Source: Streptomyces africanus (GTDB lineage Bacteria > Actinomycetota > Actinomycetes > Streptomycetales > Streptomycetaceae). From it: a stretch of DNA of 49,423 bases. The stretch covers positions 1-49,423 of the forward strand of contig NZ_MUKA01000184.1 in assembly GCF_002150735.1 (NCBI RefSeq), in the 5' to 3' direction. A program made the position numbers and the translations under genes. A model generated the notes under the pieces. That model ran no database searches. It saw nothing but the letters and a program-made list of their open reading frames with translations, and was not told where the DNA came from. Positions 23,203-34,600 of this stretch are shown here, in pieces; the stretch's first letter is position 1; each line of letters opens with the position of its first letter.

Positions 23203-24451
23203 GTGTGTCCTCCTGCTCCGCGCCCACCCGCGCCGACGTGCCAGGGATCCGCCGTCCGACGAGGACGTAGATGCACACGCTGACCAGGGCCAGGGATCCC
23301 ACTCCGAGGAACATCGTCGTGCCGCCGAAACCGGCCAGCAGCAGACCGCCGGCGGACGGGCCCACGAAGCCGCCGAACTGGGCGAAGGTCTGGGCACCGA
23401 AGTAACTGCCGCGGTTGGTCTCGGGCGCGATCCGGTCGATGATGGCGAATTCGGACGGCACGATGAAGGTCTCGCCGACCGAGAAGACGACCATGGCCAC
23501 CACGAACTGCCAGCCCTCCTGCGACGCCGCGAAACCCACCATGCCGGCGAACAGCAACAGGCCGCCGATGATGATCGACGTGACCGGGTCGCGCTTGTCC
23601 GAGAAGCGCGAGGCGACCATCTGGAAGCCCACCACCGTCACGGCGTTGGTGGTCAGCAGATAGCCGAGGATCGTCGTACCGTCTGCGAAACCGATGGCCA
23701 GGTGCTGGGCGAGCAGCGCCGAGATCTTGCCGTGCACGGACTCAAGGAGCAGTCCCGCCACGATGAAACACAGCAGGCGACGGTCCGTGGCCACCACCCG
23801 TGCACTGTTGAGCAGTCCGCGCATCACTGTGCCGAAGTGCTCGCCGCCTCCGTCGGCCCTGGCGGTTTCGGTCACCCGCGCGCCCGGGCTGAGCAGCAGG
23901 CTCAGTCCGAGCAGGGCGAAGTAGCCGGCGTACACGGCGGCCGAGATGAGGAACGCGGTCCGTCCTCCGGACAGGCCGGCGAATCCGCCGACGAGCGGCC
24001 CGACGGCGAAGCCGATGTTGAGGGCCAGGTACTGGTGGGAGAACCACTTCACCCGCTTCTCATCGGGCAGTACGTCGCTGAGCATCGCCTTGCTGACCGG
24101 GCTGAAGGATGCCGCGCTCATCGACAGCGCGGCATTGCAGACGAACACGGCCAGGACGTGATGGCTGAAGTAGAAGCCGATGAAGGACCCGATGACCCCG
24201 ATCAGGGAGAGCAGCAGCAGGCGGGAGCGGCCCAGGATGTCGGACAGTGAGCCGCCGACGAAACCGGCGAAGATCGAGAAGAACACGGACGAGCCGACGA
24301 TGAGGCCGACCGCCGAAGGCGCCAGCCCCAACTCCCGGCGCAGGAAGACCGCCAGGAACGGAACCGTGAAGGAGTTCGCCAGGCTCATGATGCCCGAACC
24401 GACGATCAGCAGCCTCGCGATGAACGGGGGCGAGGCGGTGGAGCGCGTCAT
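23189..24451 (-). CDS. MFS exporter of the biosynthetic operon
   Basis: 420 aa, ATG at 24451 overlapping the NRPS stop (ATGA). Twelve hydrophobic segments can be counted. The first loop FAGFVGGSLSDILGRSRLLL is the MFS motif A (GxLxDrxGRRxxL). Middle loop is acidic/charged; the second half starts at about residue 210. Probably a proton-driven drug/metabolite exporter for the peptide product. Placed between the terminal NRPS and the acylase, so export and deacylation are coupled at least genetically. Confidence 0.8.
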   Translation of the reverse strand: MTRSTASPPFIARLLIVGSGIMSLANSFTVPFLAVFLRRELGLAPSAVGLIVGSSVFFSIFAGFVGGSLSDILGRSRLLLLSLIGVIGSFIGFYFSHHVLAVFVCNAALSMSAASFSPVSKAMLSDVLPDEKRVKWFSHQYLALNIGFAVGPLVGGFAGLSGGRTAFLISAAVYAGYFALLGLSLLLSPGARVTETARADGGGEHFGTVMRGLLNSARVVATDRRLLCFIVAGLLLESVHGKISALLAQHLAIGFADGTTILGYLLTTNAVTVVGFQMVASRFSDKRDPVTSIIIGGLLLFAGMVGFAASQEGWQFVVAMVVFSVGETFIVPSEFAIIDRIAPETNRGSYFGAQTFAQFGGFVGPSAGGLLLAGFGGTTMFLGVGSLALVSVCIYVLVGRRIPGTSARVGAEQEDTREPA

Positions 24452-27400
24452 CGTGGCTGATGTCCCTTCACGGGTGTGTCAAGGTCGTCGTACGGGGAGA
24501 AGAAGCGGCGCATGAGCTCGGCCAGCGTCTGCGTATGCGGGCGGCGCAGCATTCCCTCATGGTCAGCTGCGATCTTCTCGCAGCTGAGTGGGCCGGCCAG
24601 AAGGCGTTCCCAGCCCGTCCGGGGATCCGTCCGCTCCCGGCCGCCCTCCTCGCCGGCTTCCACCAGCAGCGTGGGCACAGCGCTCTGCCGACCGAGCGGC
24701 GGCCAGTTCAGGGCGGCCAGGCGTGTGTAGACGGCGAATGCCTCTTGCAGGGGGCTGCCGAGCAGTTCGACCGCGGGGCCCATCCTATGCTCCGCCCGGC
24801 GCAGCACCTCGGACTCGTCGAGAGTGCGCAGATCGCCGAGCACAGCCTCGGCGTGCTGCCGGCCGATGTCGGGGAAGGCGGCCGCGAGGCTGCCGAGGAA
24901 GAAAGCGAGCAGCTGGTCGCGGGGCTCGGACAGTTCGTCTTGGAGCGCGTCGGGGGCGAGAGAGTCCAGGAGCACGAGCGACAGCACCCGCTCGCCCTGT
25001 TCCGTCAGGCGCTGCGCGACGTGATGTCCGAGAGCACCGCCGAACGAGTGACCCACCAGGTGTACGGGCCGCCCCGCTGCCTCAGCCGCGATGACACGCG
25101 CGCACTCCTCTGCCAGGACCGGCACGGTCAGCTCGGCGCCGTGTGCTCGGACCAGCTCCCTTGTGGACAGGGCGTAGAAGGACCGCTCGGGGAAGCCGGC
25201 GGACAGCTGGGCGAAGGAGGCACCGAGCCCCAGGATGCCGGGGAACGCGAACACGGGGGGTGCCCCGTCCGCGTTCGCGCGCAGGGACAACAGGACGCCG
25301 GTGGCCCGCTGTGCCGCGACCAGGGCCTCGGCGTCGGGATCGACCGTGGTCGTCGCGAGCAGTGCGCCGAGCGGAGTGCGCGGATCGTCGGTGATCCTCA
25401 CCAGTAGTTCGGCGAACTCCTGGGCCATCGCTTCCACGGTCTCCCGGCGGAACAGATCGGTGTTGTACCGCCAGCGCAGCCGGAAGTCCTCGCCGTCCTC
25501 GGCGACATCCAGCACGAGGTCCGTCTTCGCCCCCTGCTCGGGGAACCGCATGGCCGTCACCGTCACGCCATCGAGGCTCAACGGCACGCTCTCGTTGTTC
25601 TGGACCACCAGCATGAGCTGGAACAACGGGGAGTGCTGGGCGGTGCGCTCCGGGTTCAGCCGCCTGACCAGCTCCTCGAAGGGGACGTGCTGGTGTTCCA
25701 GGTCGCGCAGGGTCTGGTCGCGGACCTGTGCCAGCAGGTCACGGACGGTTCCCGTCCCACCGACCCGGGTGCGCAGCACCACGGTGTTGACGAACATCCC
25801 GATGACATCGTCGAAGTCGGTGGACGGCCGGTTGGCCACCGGAGTACCGACGACCACGTCCGGCTCTCCGCCGCGGCGCGCCACGAACAGCGCGAAGGCT
25901 GCCTGGAGCAGCATGAACAGGGTGACGTCCGCCGACCGGCACGCCGTGCGCACCGCCTTCGCCGGTACACCCGTCACCGTGTGGGTCACGGTGCCTCCGT
26001 GGTAGGTCATGCGCTCCGGTCGAGGCCGGTCCAGGGGCAGGGCGTGCTCCGCCGGCAGGTCCGCGAGACGTCCCTCCCAGTAGTCGATGTCGTCCCGGGC
26101 GGCCGGGCCGCTCAGCCACTCCCGCATGCTGTGCGCGTAGTCGGCGTACGTCGCGGCCAAAGGCGGCAGAGGGGTCTGCGTGGCGTGCGGCTGCTCCTTG
26201 AAGTGAGCGTAGAGCAGCCGCAGTTCCCGGCCGAGGACGGCGTTGGACCAGCCGTCACCGGCCACGTGATGGAGCGTCACCAGCAGCGCGTGCAGCCGCG
26301 GTCCGAACGGGACCAGGCGCACCCGCAAGGGTAGGTCCTGTTCGAGATCGAATGGCCGGGCGGCCTCCTCCTCGGCCAGCCGCTCGACGATCCGGCGCAC
26401 CTCGTCCGGGGTGCGCCCCCCGGCATCCTCGGGCGGCTCCTCGACACGTGGCCGGAACCGCTCGGCGGGCAGGGCGACGGCGGTGACCTCGCCGTCCACC
26501 AGCCGGAGCACCGTACGCAGCGGGGCATGCCGGTCGACCAGGGAGGCGAAGGCGCGGCACAGCGCCGCCACATCCACCGCGCCCTCCAGCAGCACCGACA
26601 TGTGCAGGTTGTACGCCGAGCTGTTCGGCTCCAGGCGGGAGAGGAAGTACAGCCGCTGCTGGGCGGACGTGGCCGGCAGCCGGTCCGGATCCGGCGCCTT
26701 CAGGAGGGGCGGCACCGGAACGCTGTCCCGGTTCCCGCCCGGCTCCCGTTCGCGAACGGCGGCGGCCAGGGCGCGAGCGCTGGGTTCGCGCAGGAAGTCG
26801 CGGAGGGCGACGGTCACCCCGAAGTCGGTCCGGATCCTGGCCAGCAACCGGGTCGCCAGCAGGGAATGCCCGCCCAGGTCGAAGAAGCCGTCCGTGGAGG
26901 TGACCTGTTCGCCGTGCAGCAGTTCGGACATGGCCGCGAGAATCCGGGCCTCCACCGGGTCGTGGTCCGTGACGGTGTCCTCGCCCACCCCGTGAGCCCC
27001 GCCTGCGGCCGACTGCTCACCGTCCAGCACGCTGGTGCGGTCGGCGAGGGCCGGGTCGGGCAGCGCCCGGCGGTCGAGCTTGCCGTTGTGGGTCAGCGGC
27101 AGCCGGTCGAGTGGGACGAACAAGCCGGGCACCATGTACTCGGGGAGGATCCGCGCCAGTCGGCGGCGCAGTTCGGCCGGCGGGACCCCGGGGCCCTCCG
27201 GGACCACGTACGCCACGAGAGTCCTGCCGAGTTCCGGCAGGTCCCGTGCGACGACTGCGGCCTCGGTCAGGCCCTCCAGGCCACGCAGGGCGCCTTCCAC
27301 CTCGCCCAGTTCGATGCGAAAGCCGCGGATCTTGACCTGGTCGTCCTTGCGGCCGTGGTACTCGAACTCGCCGTCGTGGGTGAGCCGGGCCAGGTCGCCG

Positions 27401-28644
27401 GAACGGTATCCGCGACCACGGCCGCCGGGCAGCTCCACGAATCGTTCCCGGGTCAGCTCGGGCCTGCCCAGATAGCCGAGCGCCACCCCGGGCCCGGTCA
27501 CCACGATCTCGCCGACCTCACCGTCCGGGACCGGTGCCAGCTTCTCGTCCAGCAGCAGGAAGTCCAGATCCGGCAGCGGCCTGCCGATCAGCGACGCCCC
27601 CCGGTCCAGGTCCGGCAGACGCACACGCCGGAAGGAGGCGTGGACCGTGGTCTCGGTGATGCCGTACATGTTCACCAGGGCCGGGACGTCGTCCCCGTAC
27701 TTGGCGGTCCAGCGTTTGAGGTCGGAGAAGTGCAGGGCCTCCCCGCCGAACACCACCCAGCGCAGGGGCAACCGGTCGGGACGCCGGATGTCCTCGCCGG
27801 CGAGCTGGTTGAAGGCGGTGGGCGTCTGGCTGAGCACCGTCACCCGCTCGTCCCGCAGCAACTCGCGGAAGGCCACCGGGTCCTGCGCCGTGGCCTTGGG
27901 CACCACCACCAGCGCACCGCCGTACAGCAGCGCACCCCACATCTCCCACACCGACACGTCGAAGGCGAAGGAGTGGAACAGCGACCAGACGTCGTCCGGG
28001 CCGAACCCGTAGTGGCCCTCGCTGCTGCTGAACAGCCGCAGCACGTTCCCGTGGGTGACCTGGACGCCCTTCGGCCGGCCGGTGGTGCCGGAGGTGAAGA
28101 TGATGTACGCGCGGCTGTCGCGGTCCGCCGCCGGGGGAGCAAAGCCCTCAGGGGACGCCGGCAACCCTTCGTCCACCAGGAGCGTCTGCCGGCCGCCGGG
28201 CAGCAAGGCCGCCAGGTCCCGGGACGTGATCACCAGGGAGGGGTCCGCGTCCTCCAGGATCGACTCCAGCCGGGCGCGCGGTGTCGAGGGATCCAGCGGA
28301 ACGTAGCAGCAACCGACCCGCAGCACGGCGAGGGCGGCGGCCACCATGTCCGTCGACCGTTCCAACAGGATGCCCACCGGCCGGGCAGGCCCCCCACTGA
28401 GGGCGGCCAGCGCGCCCGCGAGCGCGGCGGCCCGCTCATCGAGCTCCCGGTACGTCAGCGCATGCCGCCCACACCGTACGGCCACCCGGTCGCCGTACGT
28501 CCGCACGGCCGCGGCGAAGGCCTCCGTCAGCGACCCGGCGTCCGCCACCCCGGACGCCGCCGGTGCCGGGGCGGTCTGGGTTCCGGGGCGTCCGGCGCGC
28601 AGGGCGACCCGGCGGCGCAACTGTTCCACACGGTCCTTGTTCAT
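24448..28644 (-). CDS. NRPS, A-T-C-TE
   Basis: 1398 aa. ATG at 28644 (MNKDRVEQLRRRVALRAGRP) chosen over an upstream ATG because GGAAGGA precedes it and a docking-like helix begins there. Domains: A ~40-540 with YIIFTSGTTGRPKG at ~175, T ~560-630 with FFDLGGHSLLATR, C ~655-1090 with HHVAGDGWS at ~793, TE ~1120-1390 with GHSFGG at ~1200 and a late His in AADHEGML. My reading of the A pocket from FDVSVWE, VLSQTP, VVFGGE and NMYGITETTVHA is D-V-W-S-V-G-M-V-H: Thr-like but with Val and Ser where the Thr code has Phe and Asn. The C domain follows the last T domain and no T separates C from TE, which is unusual. It is the third subunit of the line. Confidence 0.88.
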   Translation of the reverse strand: MNKDRVEQLRRRVALRAGRPGTQTAPAPAASGVADAGSLTEAFAAAVRTYGDRVAVRCGRHALTYRELDERAAALAGALAALSGGPARPVGILLERSTDMVAAALAVLRVGCCYVPLDPSTPRARLESILEDADPSLVITSRDLAALLPGGRQTLLVDEGLPASPEGFAPPAADRDSRAYIIFTSGTTGRPKGVQVTHGNVLRLFSSSEGHYGFGPDDVWSLFHSFAFDVSVWEMWGALLYGGALVVVPKATAQDPVAFRELLRDERVTVLSQTPTAFNQLAGEDIRRPDRLPLRWVVFGGEALHFSDLKRWTAKYGDDVPALVNMYGITETTVHASFRRVRLPDLDRGASLIGRPLPDLDFLLLDEKLAPVPDGEVGEIVVTGPGVALGYLGRPELTRERFVELPGGRGRGYRSGDLARLTHDGEFEYHGRKDDQVKIRGFRIELGEVEGALRGLEGLTEAAVVARDLPELGRTLVAYVVPEGPGVPPAELRRRLARILPEYMVPGLFVPLDRLPLTHNGKLDRRALPDPALADRTSVLDGEQSAAGGAHGVGEDTVTDHDPVEARILAAMSELLHGEQVTSTDGFFDLGGHSLLATRLLARIRTDFGVTVALRDFLREPSARALAAAVREREPGGNRDSVPVPPLLKAPDPDRLPATSAQQRLYFLSRLEPNSSAYNLHMSVLLEGAVDVAALCRAFASLVDRHAPLRTVLRLVDGEVTAVALPAERFRPRVEEPPEDAGGRTPDEVRRIVERLAEEEAARPFDLEQDLPLRVRLVPFGPRLHALLVTLHHVAGDGWSNAVLGRELRLLYAHFKEQPHATQTPLPPLAATYADYAHSMREWLSGPAARDDIDYWEGRLADLPAEHALPLDRPRPERMTYHGGTVTHTVTGVPAKAVRTACRSADVTLFMLLQAAFALFVARRGGEPDVVVGTPVANRPSTDFDDVIGMFVNTVVLRTRVGGTGTVRDLLAQVRDQTLRDLEHQHVPFEELVRRLNPERTAQHSPLFQLMLVVQNNESVPLSLDGVTVTAMRFPEQGAKTDLVLDVAEDGEDFRLRWRYNTDLFRRETVEAMAQEFAELLVRITDDPRTPLGALLATTTVDPDAEALVAAQRATGVLLSLRANADGAPPVFAFPGILGLGASFAQLSAGFPERSFYALSTRELVRAHGAELTVPVLAEECARVIAAEAAGRPVHLVGHSFGGALGHHVAQRLTEQGERVLSLVLLDSLAPDALQDELSEPRDQLLAFFLGSLAAAFPDIGRQHAEAVLGDLRTLDESEVLRRAEHRMGPAVELLGSPLQEAFAVYTRLAALNWPPLGRQSAVPTLLVEAGEEGGRERTDPRTGWERLLAGPLSCEKIAADHEGMLRRPHTQTLAELMRRFFSPYDDLDTPVKGHQPR

Positions 28645-28685
28645 CGATGCGTTCCTTCCGGCCCTCGTCACGGGCACCGGGTCCG

Positions 28686-31600
28686 TCAGAATGCGAGCAG
28701 GAGGGCCGATACCAGGCCGTTTTCGTCCAACCGCTCGAGGAACTCCTCCCAGTGCGGGGACTCGGCCACGAGCGCCGCCTCGGCCGAGTCGCCGAAGTCG
28801 AGCCGCTCGCCGCTGACCTCGTGCCAGATCCCCCGCAGCGCCTCTTGGTCGGCGGCGTCGATCAGCGGGATGCGATGCGGCTCACCGTCCGGGCGGGACA
28901 GGAAACCCTCCAGCATCGCCTCGACCGCCCGGAGCAGCCGGGCGGCCGTGCCACGGGTGAAGAGGGTGGCGTCGTACTGGAGCGTCAGACGCAGCTCGTC
29001 ACCCTCGACGAACCGGAACGACAGGTCGAACTGGCTGGTGGCGGACGGTACCTGCTCCAGGGCTCCGACCAGCCCGGGTATTCGGTCGAGGCCGAGCGGG
29101 AAGTTGTCCACCGTCACCAGCACCTGGACCAGGGGCGAAGTGTCCGGCCGCCGTTCGGCTCCGCTGACCCGGACGATCTCCTGGAAAGGCAGGTGCTGAT
29201 GCTCCAGCGCCTGCAGCGCGCTCGCGGTCACCAACCGCAGCAACTGGGCCGTGGTCCGGCCGGGTTCGACGCGGTAGCGGAACGGCAGCGTGTTGGCGAA
29301 GAAGCCGATCAGGTTCTCGGTCTCCGGCAGGGTGCGCCCGGCGACCGCCGCGCCGAGCACCAGATCGGACTGCTGGGCGAAACGGGACATCACGGCGGCG
29401 ACCGCCGTGTGGAACACCATGAACGGGGTGCTGGCATGGGCGCGGGCGAACTCCCGGACGCGTTCCGTCGTGTCCTGGTCCCAGGTCGTGGTGAGATGCC
29501 CGGCTTCGCGGGAGCGGTTCTCGGTGCGTTCCTTGTCGGTGGTCAGCGCGAGATCGCCCAGGTAGCCGTCCAGGTACGACCGCCAGAACGACTGCTCCTC
29601 GCCGGCCCGCGTGGCGAGGAAGTCCCGTTGCCACAGGGCGTAGTCCCCGTACTGCACCGGCAGCGCGGGCAGGTCGGCCGGCCGTTCCTCGGTGGCGGCG
29701 AGGTACGCCTCGGTGATCTCCCGGACCGCCACGTCGGTGGACCAGCCGTCGGAGACGGTGTGGTGGCTGCTCCAGCGCAGGATGTGCTCGGTGGGTGAGA
29801 AGCAGTACAGCCGTGCGACGACCAGCGGACCGTGGGTCAGGTCGAAGCGGTGCGCCAGAGCCTCCTTGCGGACGTGCTCGGCCCGGGCCTCCGGATCGTC
29901 CAGCCCGAGCCCGCCGACGTCCTCGACCTCCAGCCGCACGCGTGCCTCGGGCGCCGGTGCCTGGTAGGGGACACCGTCGCGCGCGCCGAACCGGGCGGAC
30001 AGGATCTCGTGGCGGTCGGCCAGCAGATCCACGGCACGGTACAGCGCCCCGACGTCGAGGGGGCCTGACAGACGCAGCAGTGAGGTGTTGTCGTAGGCCC
30101 GGTCGTCGGGGTCGACCTGGTGCAGGAACCACAGGCTCGCCTGCCCCGCGGTGAGGGGGAAGGTGAGCGTGCCCGCAGGGCGGGGAGAGATCCGCAGGTC
30201 CTCGGTAGCGGCGGACGAGCCGTGTGCGCCCAACTCGTCGAGCCGGGCTGCCAGCGCGCGCGGGGTCGGGTTCTCGAACAGCAGGCGCAGCGGGAGGTCC
30301 TGTCCCAGGCGGTCCCTGAGCCGTGCCATGACCTGGGTGGCGTGCAGGGAGTGGCCGCCGGCCTCGAAGAAGTGGGTGGTCGGGGACGGCCGGTGGCCCG
30401 GTCCGAGCACAGCGGCCCAGACGTCGATGACCGTGCGTTCGGTGGGAGTGGCAGGTTCGTCGTCCTCCTCGGACCCGGCGGTCACGGCCCTCAGGTCCCA
30501 GCCGGCGAGTGCCTTGGTGTCCACCTTGCCGTGCGGAGTGCGGGGCAGACCGTCGAGACGGACCAGGTAGTCGGGGATGGCGTAGCGGGGAAGCACCTCG
30601 GCGAGCCTGTCCCGCAGCTCGGAGACGCTCACGTTGATGCGGCGGACCTCGGCCGCCCGGACGCCCGCATCCTCGTCCTCGTCCGGGGTGTTCTCAGCCG
30701 CCTTGGGCACGAAGAAGCCGACGAGCTGCTTGCCCTCGCCGTCCGTCTCACGCACGACCACGGCACTTTCCTGGAGTCCACCGATGCCGGCGAGCGCGCG
30801 CCGCACTTCGCCCAGTTCGATGCGGTGGCCGCGGATCTTCAGCTGGCTGTCGATCCGGCCGATGAACTCGAAGGTGCCATCAGCCAGTCGGCGACCCCAG
30901 TCACCGGTCCGGTAGGCGAGCACCGTCGGGTCGCCGGCAAAGGGGTCGGAGACGAACGCCGCCGCGGTGCGCTCCTCGTCGTTGACATAGCCGGCACCGA
31001 CGCACAGCCCGCCGACGTACAGCTCGCCCGGGGTGCCGACCGGCACCGGTTGGCGGTCGGCGTCGAGCACATACACCTTGGCGTTGCGGATCGGCCGGCC
31101 CACGGGCACCGACGCCGCCCGCTCGTCCGCCTCGCCGACCAGTTCATAGTGCGTGCAGTCGTCGGACACCTCGGTGGCTCCCCACATGTTGAGCAGGCGC
31201 ACCTGCGGCAGCTGCTGCCGGAAGGCGTTGGCACACCGGGGCGTCAGGGTCTCGCCACTGGAGACCACCCAGCGCAGCGCGAACGGCGGGAACGCCTGGG
31301 TGCCGTGGTAGGCCAGTTCCGAGCTGAAGACACTGAGGACCGACGGCGACACCTCCAGGACGGTGATGCCGTCCTCGGCCACCGCCCTGAGCAGGCGCGG
31401 GGGATCCTGGCTGATGTCGTCGGGGTAGATCACGGTGGTGGCGCCGACCGCCAGAGGAGCCAACAGCTGCCACACCGAGATGTCGAAGGTGGCCGCCGCG
31501 TCCTGAGACACCAGGTCGCCCGGCCCGATGTCCAGGTCGTACAGCTTCGCCTCGATGTGGTTGAGCATGCCGTCGTGGCGCAGCAGGGCCCCCTTGGGCT

Positions 31601-34600
31601 CTCCTGTCGACCCCGAGGTGAAGATGACATAGGCGGCGTCCCGCCCCGCGGGCACGGGACCGGCGTACGGCGCGAGGCCGGCGGAGTCCCGCAGGGCTTC
31701 CGCCAGGTCCAGCACGCGCACCTCGCGGTCCGCGGCCTCGGTGACGGCGGACCGGAAGCCGGCGTCGCACAACACGGTGCGGGCGGCGCTGGTCCGCAGC
31801 ATGCCGGCCACTCGCCGGACGGGGCCGCCGGGCAGCGGCAGGTACACGGCGCCGGTGCGCAGCACGGCGAGGACGGCGGTCAGGTGGTCCAGGCCGCGAG
31901 CGGCGCCCAGCGCCACCACCTCTCCGGGACGTACGCCCAGGTCGTGCAGGCGGGCCGCGAGCGCGTCGGCCCGGCCCGCCAGTTCACGGTAGGTCAGCGC
32001 GTCGTCCCCGCACCGGGCGGCGACATCGTCGGCGTACCGGGCCGCCGCCTCCTCGAACCGGCTGAGGAAACCCGGAGCCGACAGTGGCACCGGCGGCTGC
32101 CCGGCCCCCGCCAGCAACTGCTGCCACTGGTCCTCGCCGAGCAGGTCGCGCTGCGTGGGCACCGTGTGCGGATGCGTCGCCACATGGGCCAGGGCGTTGC
32201 GGTACATCAGGCCGACGGTGCGCAGCTGATCCTCGGTGACCCGCTGGAAATTGGCCTCCAGGTCCAGCGAGAGCAGCTTGGTGAAGGGGTCCTTGTTGAA
32301 CTCCGTGCGCAGCGTGAAGTGGGTCTGGATGTAGGCCTTGGCGTCCAGCACCTGGAACTGCGTGGCCTCGGCCAGCCGCTCGTAGCTGTGGAAGTGCGTG
32401 TAGTTGAAGCTGATGTCGGTCAGCTCACGGGCCCCGCTGAGCCGTTGGAGTTCGGCATACGGGTACCGGCGCACCGGCAGCAGCTCGTTCTCCTTGTCGA
32501 AGGCCGCCCGGATCAGGTCCCGCCAGGCGAGGCCTCGGCCGGGCAGCAGATAGGGCACCACGTTGAGGTGGACGCCCAGCACGTCGGCGCCGCCCTCGCC
32601 CTCGAACCGGCCGTTGGACTCGACGCCGAGCAGCACCCGGTCGCGTGCGGTGAGGGCGGACAGGACGCGTGCGTGCACGGCCAGCAGGACGTGCTTGAGC
32701 GAGACATTGTGGTCGCGGGCCAGGTCGTCCAGGGCGTCCGAGAGGTCCGGGGCGATGTCCACGGCGAGGAAGCCCATGGTCCCCTGGTGCGCGTCCGACG
32801 GGCCGTCGGCCAGGCGCGGCAGGAGCGTGGGCTCGGCGTCGGTGAGCTCCTTCGCCCAGAAGTCGGTCACCGTGCTGTCGCCGAGTGCCTGCTGTTCCAG
32901 GGCGATGTAGTCGGCGTAGCGGCGCGCGGTGCGCGGGGCGGGCGGCAGGTGACGGTTGTCGCGCAGCGCCCAGTAGTCGGAGAGGATCTCGGTGATCAGC
33001 GAGGATTCGCTCCAGCCGTCGAGCAGCGCGTCGTGGAAACTCATCGCGAACAGGAACTCGTCGTCGCCGAGCAGATGGACGGCGAAGCGGATCAGCGGGG
33101 GCTCGGCCCAGTCATAGGGGGTGAGCCGTTCGGTTTCCTGCCAGGCGGCCAGCCGCGCCTCCTGCTCCCGCGGTGCCAGTTCCCGCAGATCCTCCACGGT
33201 GACCCGGGCGGTGGCCGAGCGGTGCACCAGCTGGAGCGGCTGCGTGTAGCCGGAGAAGTGGAACGAGGTCCGCAGGATGTCATGGCGTTCCACCGCACGT
33301 GCCACGGCCCGCCGCATCGCCTCGTCGTCGTAGCTCACCCCTCGGAGCCGGAACATGAAGATGTCGCAGTACATGTTCACGTCGCTCTCGTAGGCGCTGT
33401 GGAACAGCAGCCCGGCCTGGAGCGTGCCCACCGGGTAGGCGTCCTCGACGTCCCGTGCCCGCAGCGCCTCGCGGTCCGCCGGGTCGAGCAGGCTGAACGG
33501 TGCCGTCGGCGGCTGTTGTTCACTCTCGGTGGCCTGCTCGGCGACGGCGGCCAGCGCACGGGGCGTCTGGAGGGCGTAGATGTCGCCGAGTTCCAGGGAG
33601 ATCCCGCGCTTGAGGGCCTCGGCCCGCAGCTTCAGGGCGAGGATGGAGTCGCCGCCCACGCTGAAGAAGGAGTCGTCCTCGCTCACCCCTGTCACCCCGA
33701 GGACGTCGGCGAAGACGGCGCTGATGGCGCCCGCCACGGCGTCCGACCCGGGATCCGGGGCATCGGCCGGCACCACGTCCGGGGGCGTCTCCCGCAGGCA
33801 GTTGGCGGTGGTGGGCACCGGCAGCCGACCCTGGTCGACCTTGCCGTTGTGGTTGAGCGGGATCGCGTCGACGGGCACCACGAACGCCGGGATCATGTAC
33901 GGCGGCAGGCGGCGGCGCAGCCGCTGGAACAGGTCGTCGGCGTCGAGGCCGCCGCCGGGCACGATGTAGGCCACGATCCGTGGGACGTCGTCGCGGTTCC
34001 TGCGGCCGCGGGACGCGCCGCGTACCAGGTCCCGTATGTCGGTGATCCGCAGCGACAGCTCGGCCTCCTTGACCACGGGCCCGGCGGGAGCCTGTGGCCG
34101 GGTCACCACCACGGTCGCCTGAAGGACGCCCGGGACGTCGTTGAGGACCGCCTGGATCTCGCCGAGTTCGATACGGAAGCCACGAATCTTGACCTGGTCG
34201 TCCTTGCGTCCTTCGTAGGCGAACTCCCCGTCGTCCGTGAGCCGGGCCAGGTCGCCGGAGCGGTAGGCCCGACCGACGCCGGGCAGTTCGACGAACCGCT
34301 CGCGGGTGAGCTCGGGCCGGTCCAGGTAGCCGAGGGCCACTCCGGGTCCGGTGACCAGGATCTCGCCGGTCTCGCCCTCGGGCACCGGGGCGAGCGAGTC
34401 GTCCACCAGGGTGAAGCCCAGGTCGGGCAGCGGGCGGCCGATCAGCGAGCGGCCGTCCTTCAGGTCGGCGGCGCGCACGCGGCGGTGGGATGCGTGCACG
34501 GTGGTCTCGGTGATGCCGTACATATTGACCAGAACCGGGCTGTCGTCACCGTACTTGGCCACCCAGCGGCTCAGGTCGGAGAAGTGCAGCGCCTCCCCGC

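Noticed and set aside
26527..29199. An 890-codon plus-strand frame over the A-T-C-TE gene
   Set aside because: Antisense shadow of A, T and C domain motifs; no start signal and no recognisable protein.
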